A stretch of 64,000 bases of DNA, from NCBI RefSeq assembly GCF_004962245.1, contig NZ_SUHQ01000016.1:62001-126000 (forward strand), read 5' to 3'. The notes below the pieces were generated by a model, which had not been told where the DNA came from, searched no databases, and saw nothing but the letters and a program-made list of their open reading frames with translations. This document shows, in pieces, positions 1 through 10,805 of the stretch; the stretch's first letter is position 1; every line of letters begins with the position of its first letter. Made by a program: the position numbers and the translations under genes. Source of the stretch: Mesorhizobium sp. (GTDB lineage Bacteria > Pseudomonadota > Alphaproteobacteria > Rhizobiales > Rhizobiaceae).

Positions 1-2731
<2,731 letters not shown>

Positions 2732-2874
2732 ATCGAAGGTCCGTTCGGCAGGCGGCTTGCACGAAAAACCGGACGGGAAGACCCGGCCGGTTGTGCTCGC
2801 GATTCTGGTATCAGGCTAGGAGGGCCTTATAGGGAAGAGTTTTGCTTGATGTAACCCCGAAAATGAGGGAGTAG

Positions 2875-2922
2875 GGCAGTAGGGATTGAAGGTTCAAGCG
2901 CCTACGCCTATTCCCTACTGCC
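2875..2922. repeat. Inverted repeat between carB and SH3 gene
   Basis: GGCAGTAGGGA (2875-2885) is repeated in inverted order as TCCCTACTGCC (2912-2922) with a 26-nt spacer. It ends just past the stop codon of the SH3 gene (2929-2931), so it could fold in that transcript. There is no T tract, so it is more likely a dispersed intergenic repeat than a classical terminator. Confidence 0.45.
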
Positions 2923-2928
2923 TAACAC

Positions 2929-3852
2929 CTAACCCCCCAGCGCAAGCTGGTCCGTAATCTCGAAGCGTTCGGAAACGCCGACGCGGATCATGTTCAGGCT
3001 GCCCTCGCGCGTGTAGCGGAATTCGCCGGGTGCGTTCGAACCGGCCGGCAGGCCGGCCTGGAAGCTGATGACGCGGGTACCGCCATCGGGCCAGGTCACC
3101 GTCACCTCGGCCTTGTCGCCCGTGTGCACGACGCCTGCCCTGCAGCTGGTCATCGGCTGGCCGACATAGCGCGCGCAAGGAATCAGGTTACCGGCGCCAG
3201 GGGCTGGCGCCCCTGGCGGCTGCAGCCGCGCAACGGTCTGTGCGTCGGCCGGAGGCGCCGCATTGGCCGCGCGATTCCGGGCTGCTCCCTCCGCCACAGG
3301 CGCCTGCATCTCCCCGGCCGACGGGTTCCCACTGGCAGCGAGCGCCAGGCGGTAAGCATCCTCGATGGCGGCCCTGCCGATGGCCTCAGCGGCCGTCATC
3401 GTGGTTTCGGGACCGGTCGCGCCCAGGCGCGCTGTCAGGTCGGGCAGCGGCTGATCTGCGGCTGTCGGGTTCGAGGCCTCGGCTGCAGGGGCAGCGCTTT
3501 CGCCGGTCGTTTCGGCATCGTCATCCGAAACTGCCGCCGGATTGTCGGGGTCCAGGTAGCGCGCAGGCGCCCATCCGGTCAGTTGCGGGTTGTCAACCTC
3601 TGCAACCTTGCACCAGCGGTAGCCGTTGACGTCGTTGCAGCCGAGATTGTTGACGCTTGTACCATTCGGCAGCCGGGCCTTGATCTTGCCCATCGCCGAT
3701 GCCGTGGCGCGGACGTTCAGGAGATCGCCCGGAGCGAGGTCGGTCACGATCGAAACGACCGGCGCCTCCTCGGCCCTGGCCGGCAGCAGCGCCGTCAGCA
3801 GCATGGCAATCAGCACGTGCAGCGTCGTTCGGAGCGAAATTGTGCGCCTCAT
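2929..3852 (-). CDS. Secreted protein with bacterial SH3 domain
   Basis: About 307 residues from the ATG at 3852. That start is chosen because it gives a clean signal peptide (MRRTISLRTTLHVLIAMLL, cleavage near PARA-EE); the frame is open for 24 codons further up but those give no sensible N-terminus. After the signal comes an SH3-like stretch (LNVRATASAMGKIKARLPNG, then the WCKV and GWAPARYL strands), typical of SH3_3 domains that bind cell-wall peptides. An acidic, Ala/Pro-rich linker follows, and then a C-terminal domain with two cysteines (IPCARY, TSCRAG). The C-terminal domain is not one I can name. Likely periplasmic. No operon partner is evident. Confidence 0.75.
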   Translation of the reverse strand: MRRTISLRTTLHVLIAMLLTALLPARAEEAPVVSIVTDLAPGDLLNVRATASAMGKIKARLPNGTSVNNLGCNDVNGYRWCKVAEVDNPQLTGWAPARYLDPDNPAAVSDDDAETTGESAAPAAEASNPTAADQPLPDLTARLGATGPETTMTAAEAIGRAAIEDAYRLALAASGNPSAGEMQAPVAEGAARNRAANAAPPADAQTVARLQPPGAPAPGAGNLIPCARYVGQPMTSCRAGVVHTGDKAEVTVTWPDGGTRVISFQAGLPAGSNAPGEFRYTREGSLNMIRVGVSERFEITDQLALGG

Positions 3853-3976
3853 CACCTGGCCGTGGGCGATAGATTGCATTACCGAAGGGCGCGGCCAGGC
3901 ACGGAAGCGCCACCCGCATGCCAAGCCGGTTTATAAGGGACGACACGGCGCTAGGTAACCCCGAAAATGCGATGCC

Positions 3977-4168
3977 GGCATGAAGAGGTTCAGCCCGGGC
4001 GGCATGAGCGCGTGCCTCGCTCGGCTGGGGCATGAGCAAGCTCAGCCCGGGCGGCATGAACGCGTTCCGCGTTCAGCCGGGCATGAAGGCGTTCCGCGTT
4101 CAGCCGGGCATGAAGGGGTTCAGCCCTCGCTCAGCCTGAGGCATGAACGCGTTCCGCGTTCAGCCTGA
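3977..4168. repeat. Array of about seven imperfect 24-32 bp repeats with palindromic core
   Basis: Seven tandem units start with GGCATGA or GCATGAA. The best-preserved unit is GGCATGAACGCGTTCCGCGT followed by TCAGCC. Its core TGAACGCG-TTC-CGCGTTCA is an 8-bp hairpin. Units differ by internal deletions. The last unit supplies the stop codon of the phosphoesterase gene (4160-4162), so the array begins inside coding DNA. It lies between that gene and the SH3 gene, both leftward. Confidence 0.75.
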
Positions 4169-4918
4169 TATAAATCCGGTGCGCAGCGCGTGGGCCCATT
4201 CCGGCCGTCCCGCCTGCTCGGCCTGCCGCGCCGCCGCCTCGTGGTCGTAGTCGACGGCTATGGCCTCGAAGCGGTCGGGGCGGCCCGGCTCGCCCAGTTC
4301 GATGATGCCGTAGCGTGCGTGCGGAGAGCCTTGCTCGGAAACATGCGCCGGCGGTGTTGGATCGTCGTAGGCGGGGCAGCCGATGCTGCCCGGATTGAAG
4401 ACGACCGGGCCGTCGGGGATGCGGATCAGTTCGCTGCGGTGGCTGTGGCCGCACAGCACGATGCGGCAAGCGGGATCGAGCGCGGCCAACCGTCGCTTGA
4501 TGGCGGCCAGCGGTGCGCGCACCAGCCGGCCATCGGCCATCGTATCCGTCAGATATTTTTCGTCGTGGTCGGGCCGGGCATGGAAGGCGGTGACGCCAGG
4601 CGCGATCTCCAGCGTGAGAGGTATGGCGAACAGCGCCTCGCGCTGTGCCGGCTTCAGCCGGTCATACGCATAGCGGTCCGACGGCCACATCGCGTCGTCG
4701 AGCGGATCGCGGGCGACACGGCGGTCGTGATTGCCGCGCACCGTCGGCAGGTCAAGCGCTTCAAGCCGCTCCATCGTCTCGCGCGGCCAGAGCGGGCCGG
4801 AGACGCAATCGCCGAGATTGACGACAAGGTCGGCTCCGCCGCGCTGCCTGAGATCGTCGAGCACGGCGTCCAGCGCCAGGATGTTGCCGTGGATATCGGC
4901 GAGGACGGCAATGCGCAT
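4160..4918 (-). CDS. Metallophosphoesterase (calcineurin-like, YfcE-type)
   Basis: 252 residues from the ATG at 4918, chosen because a GGAG Shine-Dalgarno lies just upstream and the protein then begins directly with the first metal motif, MRIAVLADIHGN. The other family motifs follow in order: GDCVSG (GD), RGNHD (GNHD), and CGHSH with FNPGS near the C-terminus. These bind a binuclear metal centre and define a cytosolic phosphohydrolase. The substrate cannot be read from sequence. The stop codon falls inside the neighbouring repeat array, so the last residues may have been altered by repeat insertion. Confidence 0.9.
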   Translation of the reverse strand: MRIAVLADIHGNILALDAVLDDLRQRGGADLVVNLGDCVSGPLWPRETMERLEALDLPTVRGNHDRRVARDPLDDAMWPSDRYAYDRLKPAQREALFAIPLTLEIAPGVTAFHARPDHDEKYLTDTMADGRLVRAPLAAIKRRLAALDPACRIVLCGHSHRSELIRIPDGPVVFNPGSIGCPAYDDPTPPAHVSEQGSPHARYGIIELGEPGRPDRFEAIAVDYDHEAAARQAEQAGRPEWAHALRTGFISG

Positions 4919-4960
4919 ATGGTAGCTCCGTTGGTTTGACGAATGACTGGTCGGCGGACC

Positions 4961-5125
4961 CTGCAGGACTTTGGTTCCTCGCCCCCACGGACGGAGAGGG
5001 GATTTTGCACGCACCAAGCTTGAGCTTTGAGCGGATCGTTCTTTCGCTTCGGAAGTCCCCCTCTCCGACCGCTTCGCGGCCACCTCTCCCCCGCTATGCG
5101 GGGGCGAGGACCCAAGTCCTGCGAG
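4961..5125. repeat. Large imperfect inverted-repeat element (MITE/REP-like)
   Basis: The left arm CTGCAGGACTTTGGTTCCTC plus GCCCCC (4961-4986) matches the reverse complement of the right arm (5100-5125) with only a few differences. Inside, an AGAGGGG block faces CCCCTCT, and the right arm carries its own hairpin CCCCCGC-TAT-GCGGGGG. It fills the gap between the divergent phosphoesterase and the convergent end of the ArsR gene. No coding potential. Confidence 0.65.
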
Positions 5126-5140
5126 GTTACAACGTCACAC

Positions 5141-5497
5141 TCAGGAGTGCACTTCGACCTCGTGACCGCCGACCATGGGCAGCGCGGTATCCCCAGTAGC
5201 GGCAGCAATCACGCTGTCGAGCAGGCCTGGAAAGCGGCGGTCGAGATCGTCGCGGCGCAGCGTGATCAGCCGGCTGGTTCCGACCACTTCGGCGCGGGTG
5301 ACGCCGGCCTCGCGCAACTTGGCCAGATGGTAGCTCAGATTGGTCTTCGAGCCGAGATCGAGGAACTGGCTGCAATTCAGCGGCACGCCCTCCTTGCTGG
5401 CGAGGTAGCGCACGATGGCCAACCGCGTCGGATCGCCGAGCACGGCAAGCACGTTCGGCAGGCTGATCTGCTCGGCGGTGGGATGGGGCAAGGTCAT
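5141..5497 (-). CDS. ArsR-family transcriptional regulator
   Basis: 118 residues from the ATG at 5497. It shows the winged-helix pattern of ArsR proteins: VLAVLGDPTRLAIVRYL, a recognition region SKTNLSYHLAKLREAGV, and the wing VVGTSRLITLRRDDL. The usual metal-binding ELCVC motif is absent from the recognition helix, so metal sensing through that site is unlikely. It is divergent from the MFS gene at 5692, and the 194-bp gap holds a 6-bp dyad (5661-5678), suggesting it controls that transporter and itself. Confidence 0.88.
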   Translation of the reverse strand: MTLPHPTAEQISLPNVLAVLGDPTRLAIVRYLASKEGVPLNCSQFLDLGSKTNLSYHLAKLREAGVTRAEVVGTSRLITLRRDDLDRRFPGLLDSVIAAATGDTALPMVGGHEVEVHS

Positions 5498-5660
5498 GCC
5501 GGAGAATTAAGCGCAATCGGGGCCGATTTCAACGCATCTCCTCCTTTGGTGGACGCACACAGTCTCTCTCCATTCGCGGCCTGTCCTGACACAGGGCTGT
5601 CAGCAGGGGTCAGCTATTTTCGCAAGGCTTCATTGACATCATGCCCTGTTATGTCCAATT

Positions 5661-5678
5661 GTTCAATAACTTTTGAAC
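5661..5678. promoter_or_regulatory. Dyad, candidate ArsR operator
   Basis: GTTCAA-TAACTT-TTGAAC is a perfect 6-bp inverted repeat ending 13 nt before the MFS start codon and next to its AAGGAAG ribosome site. Position and symmetry fit an ArsR operator; the assignment is inference. Confidence 0.45.
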
Positions 5679-5691
5679 TAAGGAAGAATCC

Positions 5692-6870
5692 ATGGACAAG
5701 CGCCTCATCTGGCTTGCGCTCGGATCATTCACGATCGCGACCGAAGGCTTCGTCATCTCCAGCCTGTTGCCCGACATCGCGGCCGATGCCGCGATCTCCG
5801 TTCCACTCGCCGGCACGCTGATCACCGCGTTTGCGCTCGCCTATGCGATCGGTACGCCGATCCTGGCGACGCTGACCGGCGAATGGGACCGGCGGCGCGT
5901 CATCTTGTGGACGCTGGTGTTCTTCGTGCTGGGCAATCTGGCGGCGGCGCTGAGTTCGTCCTTCGAATTGCTGCTGATCGCGCGCATCGTCATGGCGCTG
6001 TCGTCCGGCCTGTTCGCGGCAACGGCGCAAGGGACGGCCGTGGCGCTTGTCGATGATCATCACCGCGCCCGCGCCATTGCCGTCGTTGTCGGCGGCACCA
6101 CGGTGGCGGTGGCGGTCGGCGCGCCGCTCGGCGCGCTTGTCGCGGCCGTCGCCGGCTGGCGCGGCACGTTCTTTGCCATCGCCGGGCTCGGCGCGCTGGC
6201 CGGCGCGATTCTGTGGTACCGCCTGCCGCGCGGCATCGTCGGCACCAAGCTACCGCTCAGGCAACGGTTGGCCGCAGCCCTTCGCCCCGGCGTGCCATCG
6301 ATCCTGCTGACCACGCTTTTGGCGCTCACCGGCGCTTTCACCGTCTTTGCCTTTGTCGCGCCGCTGGCCATCGAAGGCGGAGGCTTGAGCCCGATCGCGC
6401 TGCCCGGCATGTTGCTCGCCTTCGGTGTCGGCGCCGTCATCGGCAACATCGCCGGCGGGCAGGCCGCCGACCGCTTCGGCGCAACGCGCACCGTCAGCTG
6501 GTCGCTGGCGTTGAGCGCGGTCATGCTGGTCATGCTTTCGGTTATCCCGACATTCCTGCCGCGCGAGATTGCCGGACCGGCGCTGATGGCCATGATGGTG
6601 CCGTGGGGCATCGTCGGCTGGGCCTTCCCGCCGGCGCAGGCCAGCCGCATCATCAAGCTGGCGCCCGACGCAGCGCCCATCGTGCTGTCGCTCAACGCCT
6701 CGGCGCTCTATCTCGGTGTGGCGCTGGGCGCCGTCGTCGGCGGCGCGGTGCTGCGCTATGGCGCGCCGGCCGATCTGGGCCTGGTCGCGGCAGTGTTCCC
6801 GATCGTGGGGCTCGGCGTCGTGCTGGCCGGCCACCGGGCCGCCCGGGCGGTGACCATGCCGGCCGAATAG
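5692..6870 (+). CDS. MFS transporter, drug:H+ antiporter type (DHA1/AraJ-like)
   Basis: 392 residues, about 12 hydrophobic segments, ribosome site AAGGAAG. The first segment reads LALGSFTIATEGFVISSLLP, the characteristic beginning of the AraJ/YdhP/chloramphenicol-efflux branch. The loop 2-3 motif is degenerate (GEWDRRRVI), and motif C-like glycines follow in VVGGTTVAVAVGAPLGALV. Inner-membrane exporter of unknown small molecules. The divergent ArsR gene probably represses it. Confidence 0.88.
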   Translation: MDKRLIWLALGSFTIATEGFVISSLLPDIAADAAISVPLAGTLITAFALAYAIGTPILATLTGEWDRRRVILWTLVFFVLGNLAAALSSSFELLLIARIVMALSSGLFAATAQGTAVALVDDHHRARAIAVVVGGTTVAVAVGAPLGALVAAVAGWRGTFFAIAGLGALAGAILWYRLPRGIVGTKLPLRQRLAAALRPGVPSILLTTLLALTGAFTVFAFVAPLAIEGGGLSPIALPGMLLAFGVGAVIGNIAGGQAADRFGATRTVSWSLALSAVMLVMLSVIPTFLPREIAGPALMAMMVPWGIVGWAFPPAQASRIIKLAPDAAPIVLSLNASALYLGVALGAVVGGAVLRYGAPADLGLVAAVFPIVGLGVVLAGHRAARAVTMPAE

Positions 6871-6900
6871 AGTCCGGCTGCTTGCTGGCCGCCTGAGATC

Positions 6901-7359
6901 TCAGGTCGCTGCCGGCGGCATGTCCAAATCCAGCGCGGCGATATCATCCAGCGCCGCGCGCAACCTCGCCGCCTGCTCCCTGCCGACCATATCCTCGAAA
7001 CGCTGCTGGGCGACGCGCCACAGCTTCATGGCTTCATCGAGCTTGATCAGGCCCTGCGGCGTCAGCCGCACGCGCTTGATACGGCGGTCGTCCGGATCGG
7101 CGAAGGTCTCGACATAACCGTCGCGGATCAACGGCTTCAGCGTATGGCCGAGTGCCGACAGGTCCATGACGAGGGCCGCGGCAATGGCACCCATGGCCGG
7201 CTCGTCGCCGATATGGATCTGGTAAAGCAGGCCCTGCTGGGTGGCCTTCAGGCCGGAGGGAGCCAGCACATCGTCATAGAACTGGCCGAGCTTGCGCGTC
7301 GCCCGGCGCAGCATGGCGTTGTTGCAGAGGGTCAGGCCGGGCAGGGTGGCTTGCGTCAT
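6901..7359 (-). CDS. MarR-family transcriptional regulator
   Basis: 152 residues from the ATG at 7359, with GGGAAG upstream. A winged helix-turn-helix of MarR type is visible: LKATQQGLLYQIH, ALVMDLSALGHTLKPLIRDG (recognition helix), and the wing DPDDRRIKRVRLTPQG. It is convergent with the MFS gene and divergent from the SDR gene at 7557. The intergenic region has two identical palindromes, so autoregulation plus control of the SDR gene is likely. Confidence 0.92.
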   Translation of the reverse strand: MTQATLPGLTLCNNAMLRRATRKLGQFYDDVLAPSGLKATQQGLLYQIHIGDEPAMGAIAAALVMDLSALGHTLKPLIRDGYVETFADPDDRRIKRVRLTPQGLIKLDEAMKLWRVAQQRFEDMVGREQAARLRAALDDIAALDLDMPPAAT

Positions 7360-7435
7360 GGCGACTTCCCTGAAAGGGCGAACGGCGTTCGCCCAGCTCC
7401 ACCAGAAATAATCTTTGGCAGGCTGATTGACAAGA

Positions 7436-7477
7436 TAGTGGCATATGCCTATGTTCTGATAGCGGCATATGCCACTA
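7436..7477. promoter_or_regulatory. Twin palindromic operator, candidate MarR site
   Basis: TAGTGGCATATGCC (7436-7449) and GGCATATGCCACTA (7464-7477) are perfect 14-bp inverted arms. Each contains the palindrome GGCATATGCC, and the two centres are 24 bp apart. The pair sits 77 nt upstream of the marR start and 80 nt upstream of the SDR start, as expected for a shared operator. Confidence 0.65.
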
Positions 7478-7556
7478 AATTCAACCTGCGGCTTTCCAGC
7501 AAGGCGAGGGCGGTTGCCGACCGGGCAAGCCAGGAACGAACAAAAGGATTAGGACA

Positions 7557-8351
7557 ATGAGCAAACAGGAAAACAGGGGCACCGCTGTCGTTACCGGCGC
7601 CTCGTCGGGTATTGGTGCCATCTATGCGGATCGGCTGGCGGGGCAGGGCTATGATCTCGTGCTGGTGGCGCGCCGCGCCGACCGGCTCGAGGAACTGGCG
7701 GAGAAGTTGCGCTATGCCTATAGCCGCAACGTCAGGGTCATCAGTGCCGACCTCGCCGACGATAACGATGTCCGCCGCGTCGAGCAGGCGATATCGGCCG
7801 ACGAGAGCGTCACGCTGCTGGTCAACAATGCCGGCCTCGGCGGGGCGCAAGTGGTGGCGACAGCCGATGCCGACCTCGCCGAGCGCATGATCAAGGTCAA
7901 TATCGTCGCCTTGACACGGTTGACGCGCGCGGTGCTGCCGGGACTGCTGTCGCGCAATCGCGGCGCCATCGTCAACATCGCCTCGGTGCTCGCCTTCGAC
8001 ACTTCGTTCGGCGGCATCTACAGCGGCACCAAGGCCTATGTCGTCAACTTCACCGAAGCCTTGCAGCGCGAAGTCGCCGGCACCGGAGTGAAGGCGCAGG
8101 TGGTACTACCGGGGGCCACGCGCACCGAATTCTGGGAAGTTGCCGGAAGCGATCTTGCGAATGTGCCGCAAGAGATCGTCATGAGCGCCGACGACCTGGT
8201 CGATGCAGCGCTTGTCGGCCTGGCCAGGGGCGAGCCCGTCACCGCGCCAGGTCTTGCCGACGCGACGGGACTGGACGCCTTTCTCGGTGCCCGGCAAGGG
8301 TTTTTCGGCAGCCTTCTGGCGGGCAAGCCGGCGGCGCGCTACGCCGCCTGA
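7557..8351 (+). CDS. Short-chain dehydrogenase/reductase (classical SDR)
   Basis: 264 residues. The nucleotide-binding motif is VVTGASSGIGAIYADRLAGQ (TGxxxGxG), followed by NNAG (LLVNNAGLGG), the catalytic serine region NIASVLAFD, and the YSGTKAY motif with catalytic Tyr and Lys. Together these define an NAD(P)-dependent oxidoreductase of the YqjQ/DltE-like group; the substrate is not predictable. Paired with the divergent MarR gene across the twin operator. Confidence 0.92.
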   Translation: MSKQENRGTAVVTGASSGIGAIYADRLAGQGYDLVLVARRADRLEELAEKLRYAYSRNVRVISADLADDNDVRRVEQAISADESVTLLVNNAGLGGAQVVATADADLAERMIKVNIVALTRLTRAVLPGLLSRNRGAIVNIASVLAFDTSFGGIYSGTKAYVVNFTEALQREVAGTGVKAQVVLPGATRTEFWEVAGSDLANVPQEIVMSADDLVDAALVGLARGEPVTAPGLADATGLDAFLGARQGFFGSLLAGKPAARYAA

Positions 8352-8366
8352 GTACTACGGTTGGCC

Positions 8367-8966
8367 CTACGCTGTTCGCCACATCGGGATGATCGAGGCG
8401 GCGAGCAGCAGGCCGAGCGTGATGTTGAGCACGCGCCACTGCCGCTCGGTTCTAAGCAGCCGGGCGAGCAGCGTGCCCGCCACGCACCACGCCGACAGCG
8501 ACAGCGCGGCTGCCAGGCCGAAGACCGCGCCGAGCAAAAGCGCGAGCTGCAGCGGTCCGTCGGCAAGTGCTGCGAACGATGCCGCCGCTCCTAACCCCAT
8601 GGCCCAACCCTTGGGGTTCATCCATTGCAGGCCGGCGCCGCCGAAAAAGCTGTTCGGTTTGGCCATGGTCACGTCCAGATTGGGTGGACCACTGCGGCCG
8701 ATCTTGAGGGCGAGCCAGATCAGATAGAGCGATCCGGCGATCTTCATTGCCAGTTGCAAGGACGGGGCAGCCGCCAGCAGGCCGGCGAGCCCGGCGGCAC
8801 CGGCCGCTGTTACCGTGGCCAGGCCGGTGGCGCTGCCGGCCATCAGCGGAACAGAGCGGCGAAAGCCGAACTGTGCCCCGGACGCCGTCGACAAGGTGGT
8901 GGCCATGCCGGGCGTGGAGGTCGAGACCAGCGCGAACAGGACGAGCGGAAGGATGGCCTCAAACAT
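8367..8966 (-). CDS. LysE/RhtB-family amino-acid exporter
   Basis: 199 residues with about six membrane segments and a strong ribosome site (GAGGAGA) before the ATG at 8966. The family pattern is visible: the N-terminal STPGMATTLSTASGAQFGFR loop and the central LQWMNPKGWAM motif with its conserved Asn-Pro-Lys. Such proteins export amino acids or similar small solutes. The neighbouring divergent LysR gene is the natural regulator. Confidence 0.9.
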   Translation of the reverse strand: MFEAILPLVLFALVSTSTPGMATTLSTASGAQFGFRRSVPLMAGSATGLATVTAAGAAGLAGLLAAAPSLQLAMKIAGSLYLIWLALKIGRSGPPNLDVTMAKPNSFFGGAGLQWMNPKGWAMGLGAAASFAALADGPLQLALLLGAVFGLAAALSLSAWCVAGTLLARLLRTERQWRVLNITLGLLLAASIIPMWRTA

Positions 8967-9060
8967 ACTGTCTCCTCTGTTGGGAGCCGGTATGTTAGGC
9001 GCTGTCGTGAATCAGTAAATGCAATGTTTGCCATGGTCAGCATTAGAGAATATAATACTG

Positions 9061-9933
9061 ATGATGATCCGCAATCTCGACACGGCCCTGATCCGGACCT
9101 TCGTCACCGTCGCCGACAAGGCCAGCATGACGGCGGCGGCGAACGCGCTGCATTTGACGCAAGGCGCCGTCAGCCAGCAAATCAGGCGTCTGGAGGAGGT
9201 TTTTGGCTGCAGCCTGTTCGATCGCGACCGGCGCGGGCTGAGGCTGACCCGTTCCGGTGAGCGGTTGTTCGGCAAGGGCAAGCGCCTGCTCAGCCTCAAT
9301 GACGAGATCTGGGCCGAGATGGCGATCAGCGTGGTCGCGGGTGAGGTGCGGCTCGGTGTGCCATACGACCTTGTCGGCACCATGCTTGCGCCTGTGTTAA
9401 AGACTTATGCCGAGACCTATCCGCAGGTCGAGATTTCGCTGGTCTGTGCCTCGTCGCCGAAGCTGGCGGCGGCCTTGGCGGCTGGCACGATAGACCTTGC
9501 CGTGATCGAGGAACCGGCCGGTCCGACTGCCGGCGAATGTCTTGCCATTGACCGGCTGGTCTGGGTCGGCGCCAAAGGTGGCATAGCCCGCCGCAAGAGG
9601 CCTTTGCCGGTTTCGATGGTGGCCGACACCTGCGCCTTCCGCCCAGCGGTGCTGGCGGCGCTCAACGAGCATGGGCTGGAATGGCGGACCGTGTTCGAGA
9701 ACGGCAACCTAGACGTGACGACGGCGACGGTGCGTTCGGACCTGGCCGTCACCACCTGGCTGGCGTCCACCGTGCCTGCCGATCTCGATATTCTGCCCGC
9801 CGATCCGGAGCTGCCGGCCTTGCCGAATTTCTCGATCAATTTGCACCTGCCGAAGCATGGTGTCGGGCCGGCTGCGCGGGAGTTTGCAGCTCACATCCGC
9901 GAGAGGCTGGCGCGGCGGCAACAGGCGGCGTGA
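9061..9933 (+). CDS. LysR-family transcriptional regulator (next to LysE exporter)
   Basis: 290 residues from the ATG at 9061; a second in-frame ATG follows at once (9064). The N-terminal HTH reads FVTVADKASMTAAANALHLT then GAVSQQIRRLEE, followed by a substrate-binding domain from about residue 90 (GEVRLGVPYDL). Divergent from the LysE gene across a 94-bp gap, the classical arrangement for exporter control. The inducer is unknown. Confidence 0.92.
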   Translation: MMIRNLDTALIRTFVTVADKASMTAAANALHLTQGAVSQQIRRLEEVFGCSLFDRDRRGLRLTRSGERLFGKGKRLLSLNDEIWAEMAISVVAGEVRLGVPYDLVGTMLAPVLKTYAETYPQVEISLVCASSPKLAAALAAGTIDLAVIEEPAGPTAGECLAIDRLVWVGAKGGIARRKRPLPVSMVADTCAFRPAVLAALNEHGLEWRTVFENGNLDVTTATVRSDLAVTTWLASTVPADLDILPADPELPALPNFSINLHLPKHGVGPAAREFAAHIRERLARRQQAA

Positions 9934-10002
9934 TCGGCAAAACAGCAAAGGGACGGCCGATGCCCGGCCATCCCCTTGTCGCTAACGCAGTGGCGCGGTC
10001 GT

Positions 10003-10656
10003 CTATTTCCAGGTCCGGCGCCGCTCGAGCTCGGCTTCGGACGGCTGTTCCTGGGCGAAGGAGCCAGTCTTGATCTCACCGGCGCGCTCGTAAGTCGCCA
10101 TGATGACGCCGGTGGTCGAAGCCTGCGAACGGTTCATCTTGAAGGCCGCCGGCATTGCGCCGCTGCCGAACAGCCGCTTGCCCTTGCCCAGCACCAACGG
10201 GAAGATCAGCAGGCTGATCTCGTCGATCAGGTCGTTGGCGAGCAAGGTCTGGATGAGTTCGCTCGATCCCTGGATGAGCAGGTCCGGCCCGTCCTCCTGC
10301 TTGAGCTGGCGCAGCGCGGCCACCACATCGTCGCCGAGCGACTGGCTGTTTTGCCATGACAGCGTATCGGGCCTGTGGGTGGCCACATATTTGGTGACGG
10401 CATTGAAGCTGTCGGCGATCGGACTGCTCTCCTGGTACGGCCAATGGGCGGCGAAGATGTCGTAGGTCTTGCGGCCGAGGAGCAGCGCGAAGGGCTTCGA
10501 GAACGTCTCGCCAATGAAGGCGCCCATGACGTCGTCCCAGTAATGGAACGTCCAGCCGCCGAATTCGAAGCCGCCGACCGGGTCTTCGTCCGGTCCGCCA
10601 GGCGCCTGCATGACGCCGTCGAGGCTGACGAATGTCGCAGTGATGATCTTCCTCAT
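10003..10656 (-). CDS. Dihydrofolate-reductase-fold protein (RibD C-terminal type)
   Basis: 217 residues from the ATG at 10656, with GGGAGA eight nt upstream. The sequence has the RibD/DHFR-like layout: ATFVSLDGVMQAPGGPDED at the start, LLGRKTYDIFAAHWP in the middle, and LLIQGSSELIQTLLANDLID then FPLVLGKGKRLF late. Such small proteins are annotated as dihydrofolate reductase family and bind NAD(P)H; most have unknown substrates. It is not the folate enzyme FolA by sequence. Stands alone. Confidence 0.9.
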   Translation of the reverse strand: MRKIITATFVSLDGVMQAPGGPDEDPVGGFEFGGWTFHYWDDVMGAFIGETFSKPFALLLGRKTYDIFAAHWPYQESSPIADSFNAVTKYVATHRPDTLSWQNSQSLGDDVVAALRQLKQEDGPDLLIQGSSELIQTLLANDLIDEISLLIFPLVLGKGKRLFGSGAMPAAFKMNRSQASTTGVIMATYERAGEIKTGSFAQEQPSEAELERRRTWK

Positions 10657-10805
10657 CGGATTCTCCCTTCTCATCGTCCGTGCCGTTGGAGCCGGATTTC
10701 GGCCAAAGGACGCGCGGGCGGACGCCTGCCCGACAGGGATCGGAAAAATTTCCGACGCTCCAGCCGGCGTCGATCGACAAGCACGGGATGCCTCGCCTCG
10801 GCAAA

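Noticed and set aside
3977..4168. Possible CRISPR array
   Set aside because: Units are contiguous without spacers of even length, differ in size, and no cas gene is present.
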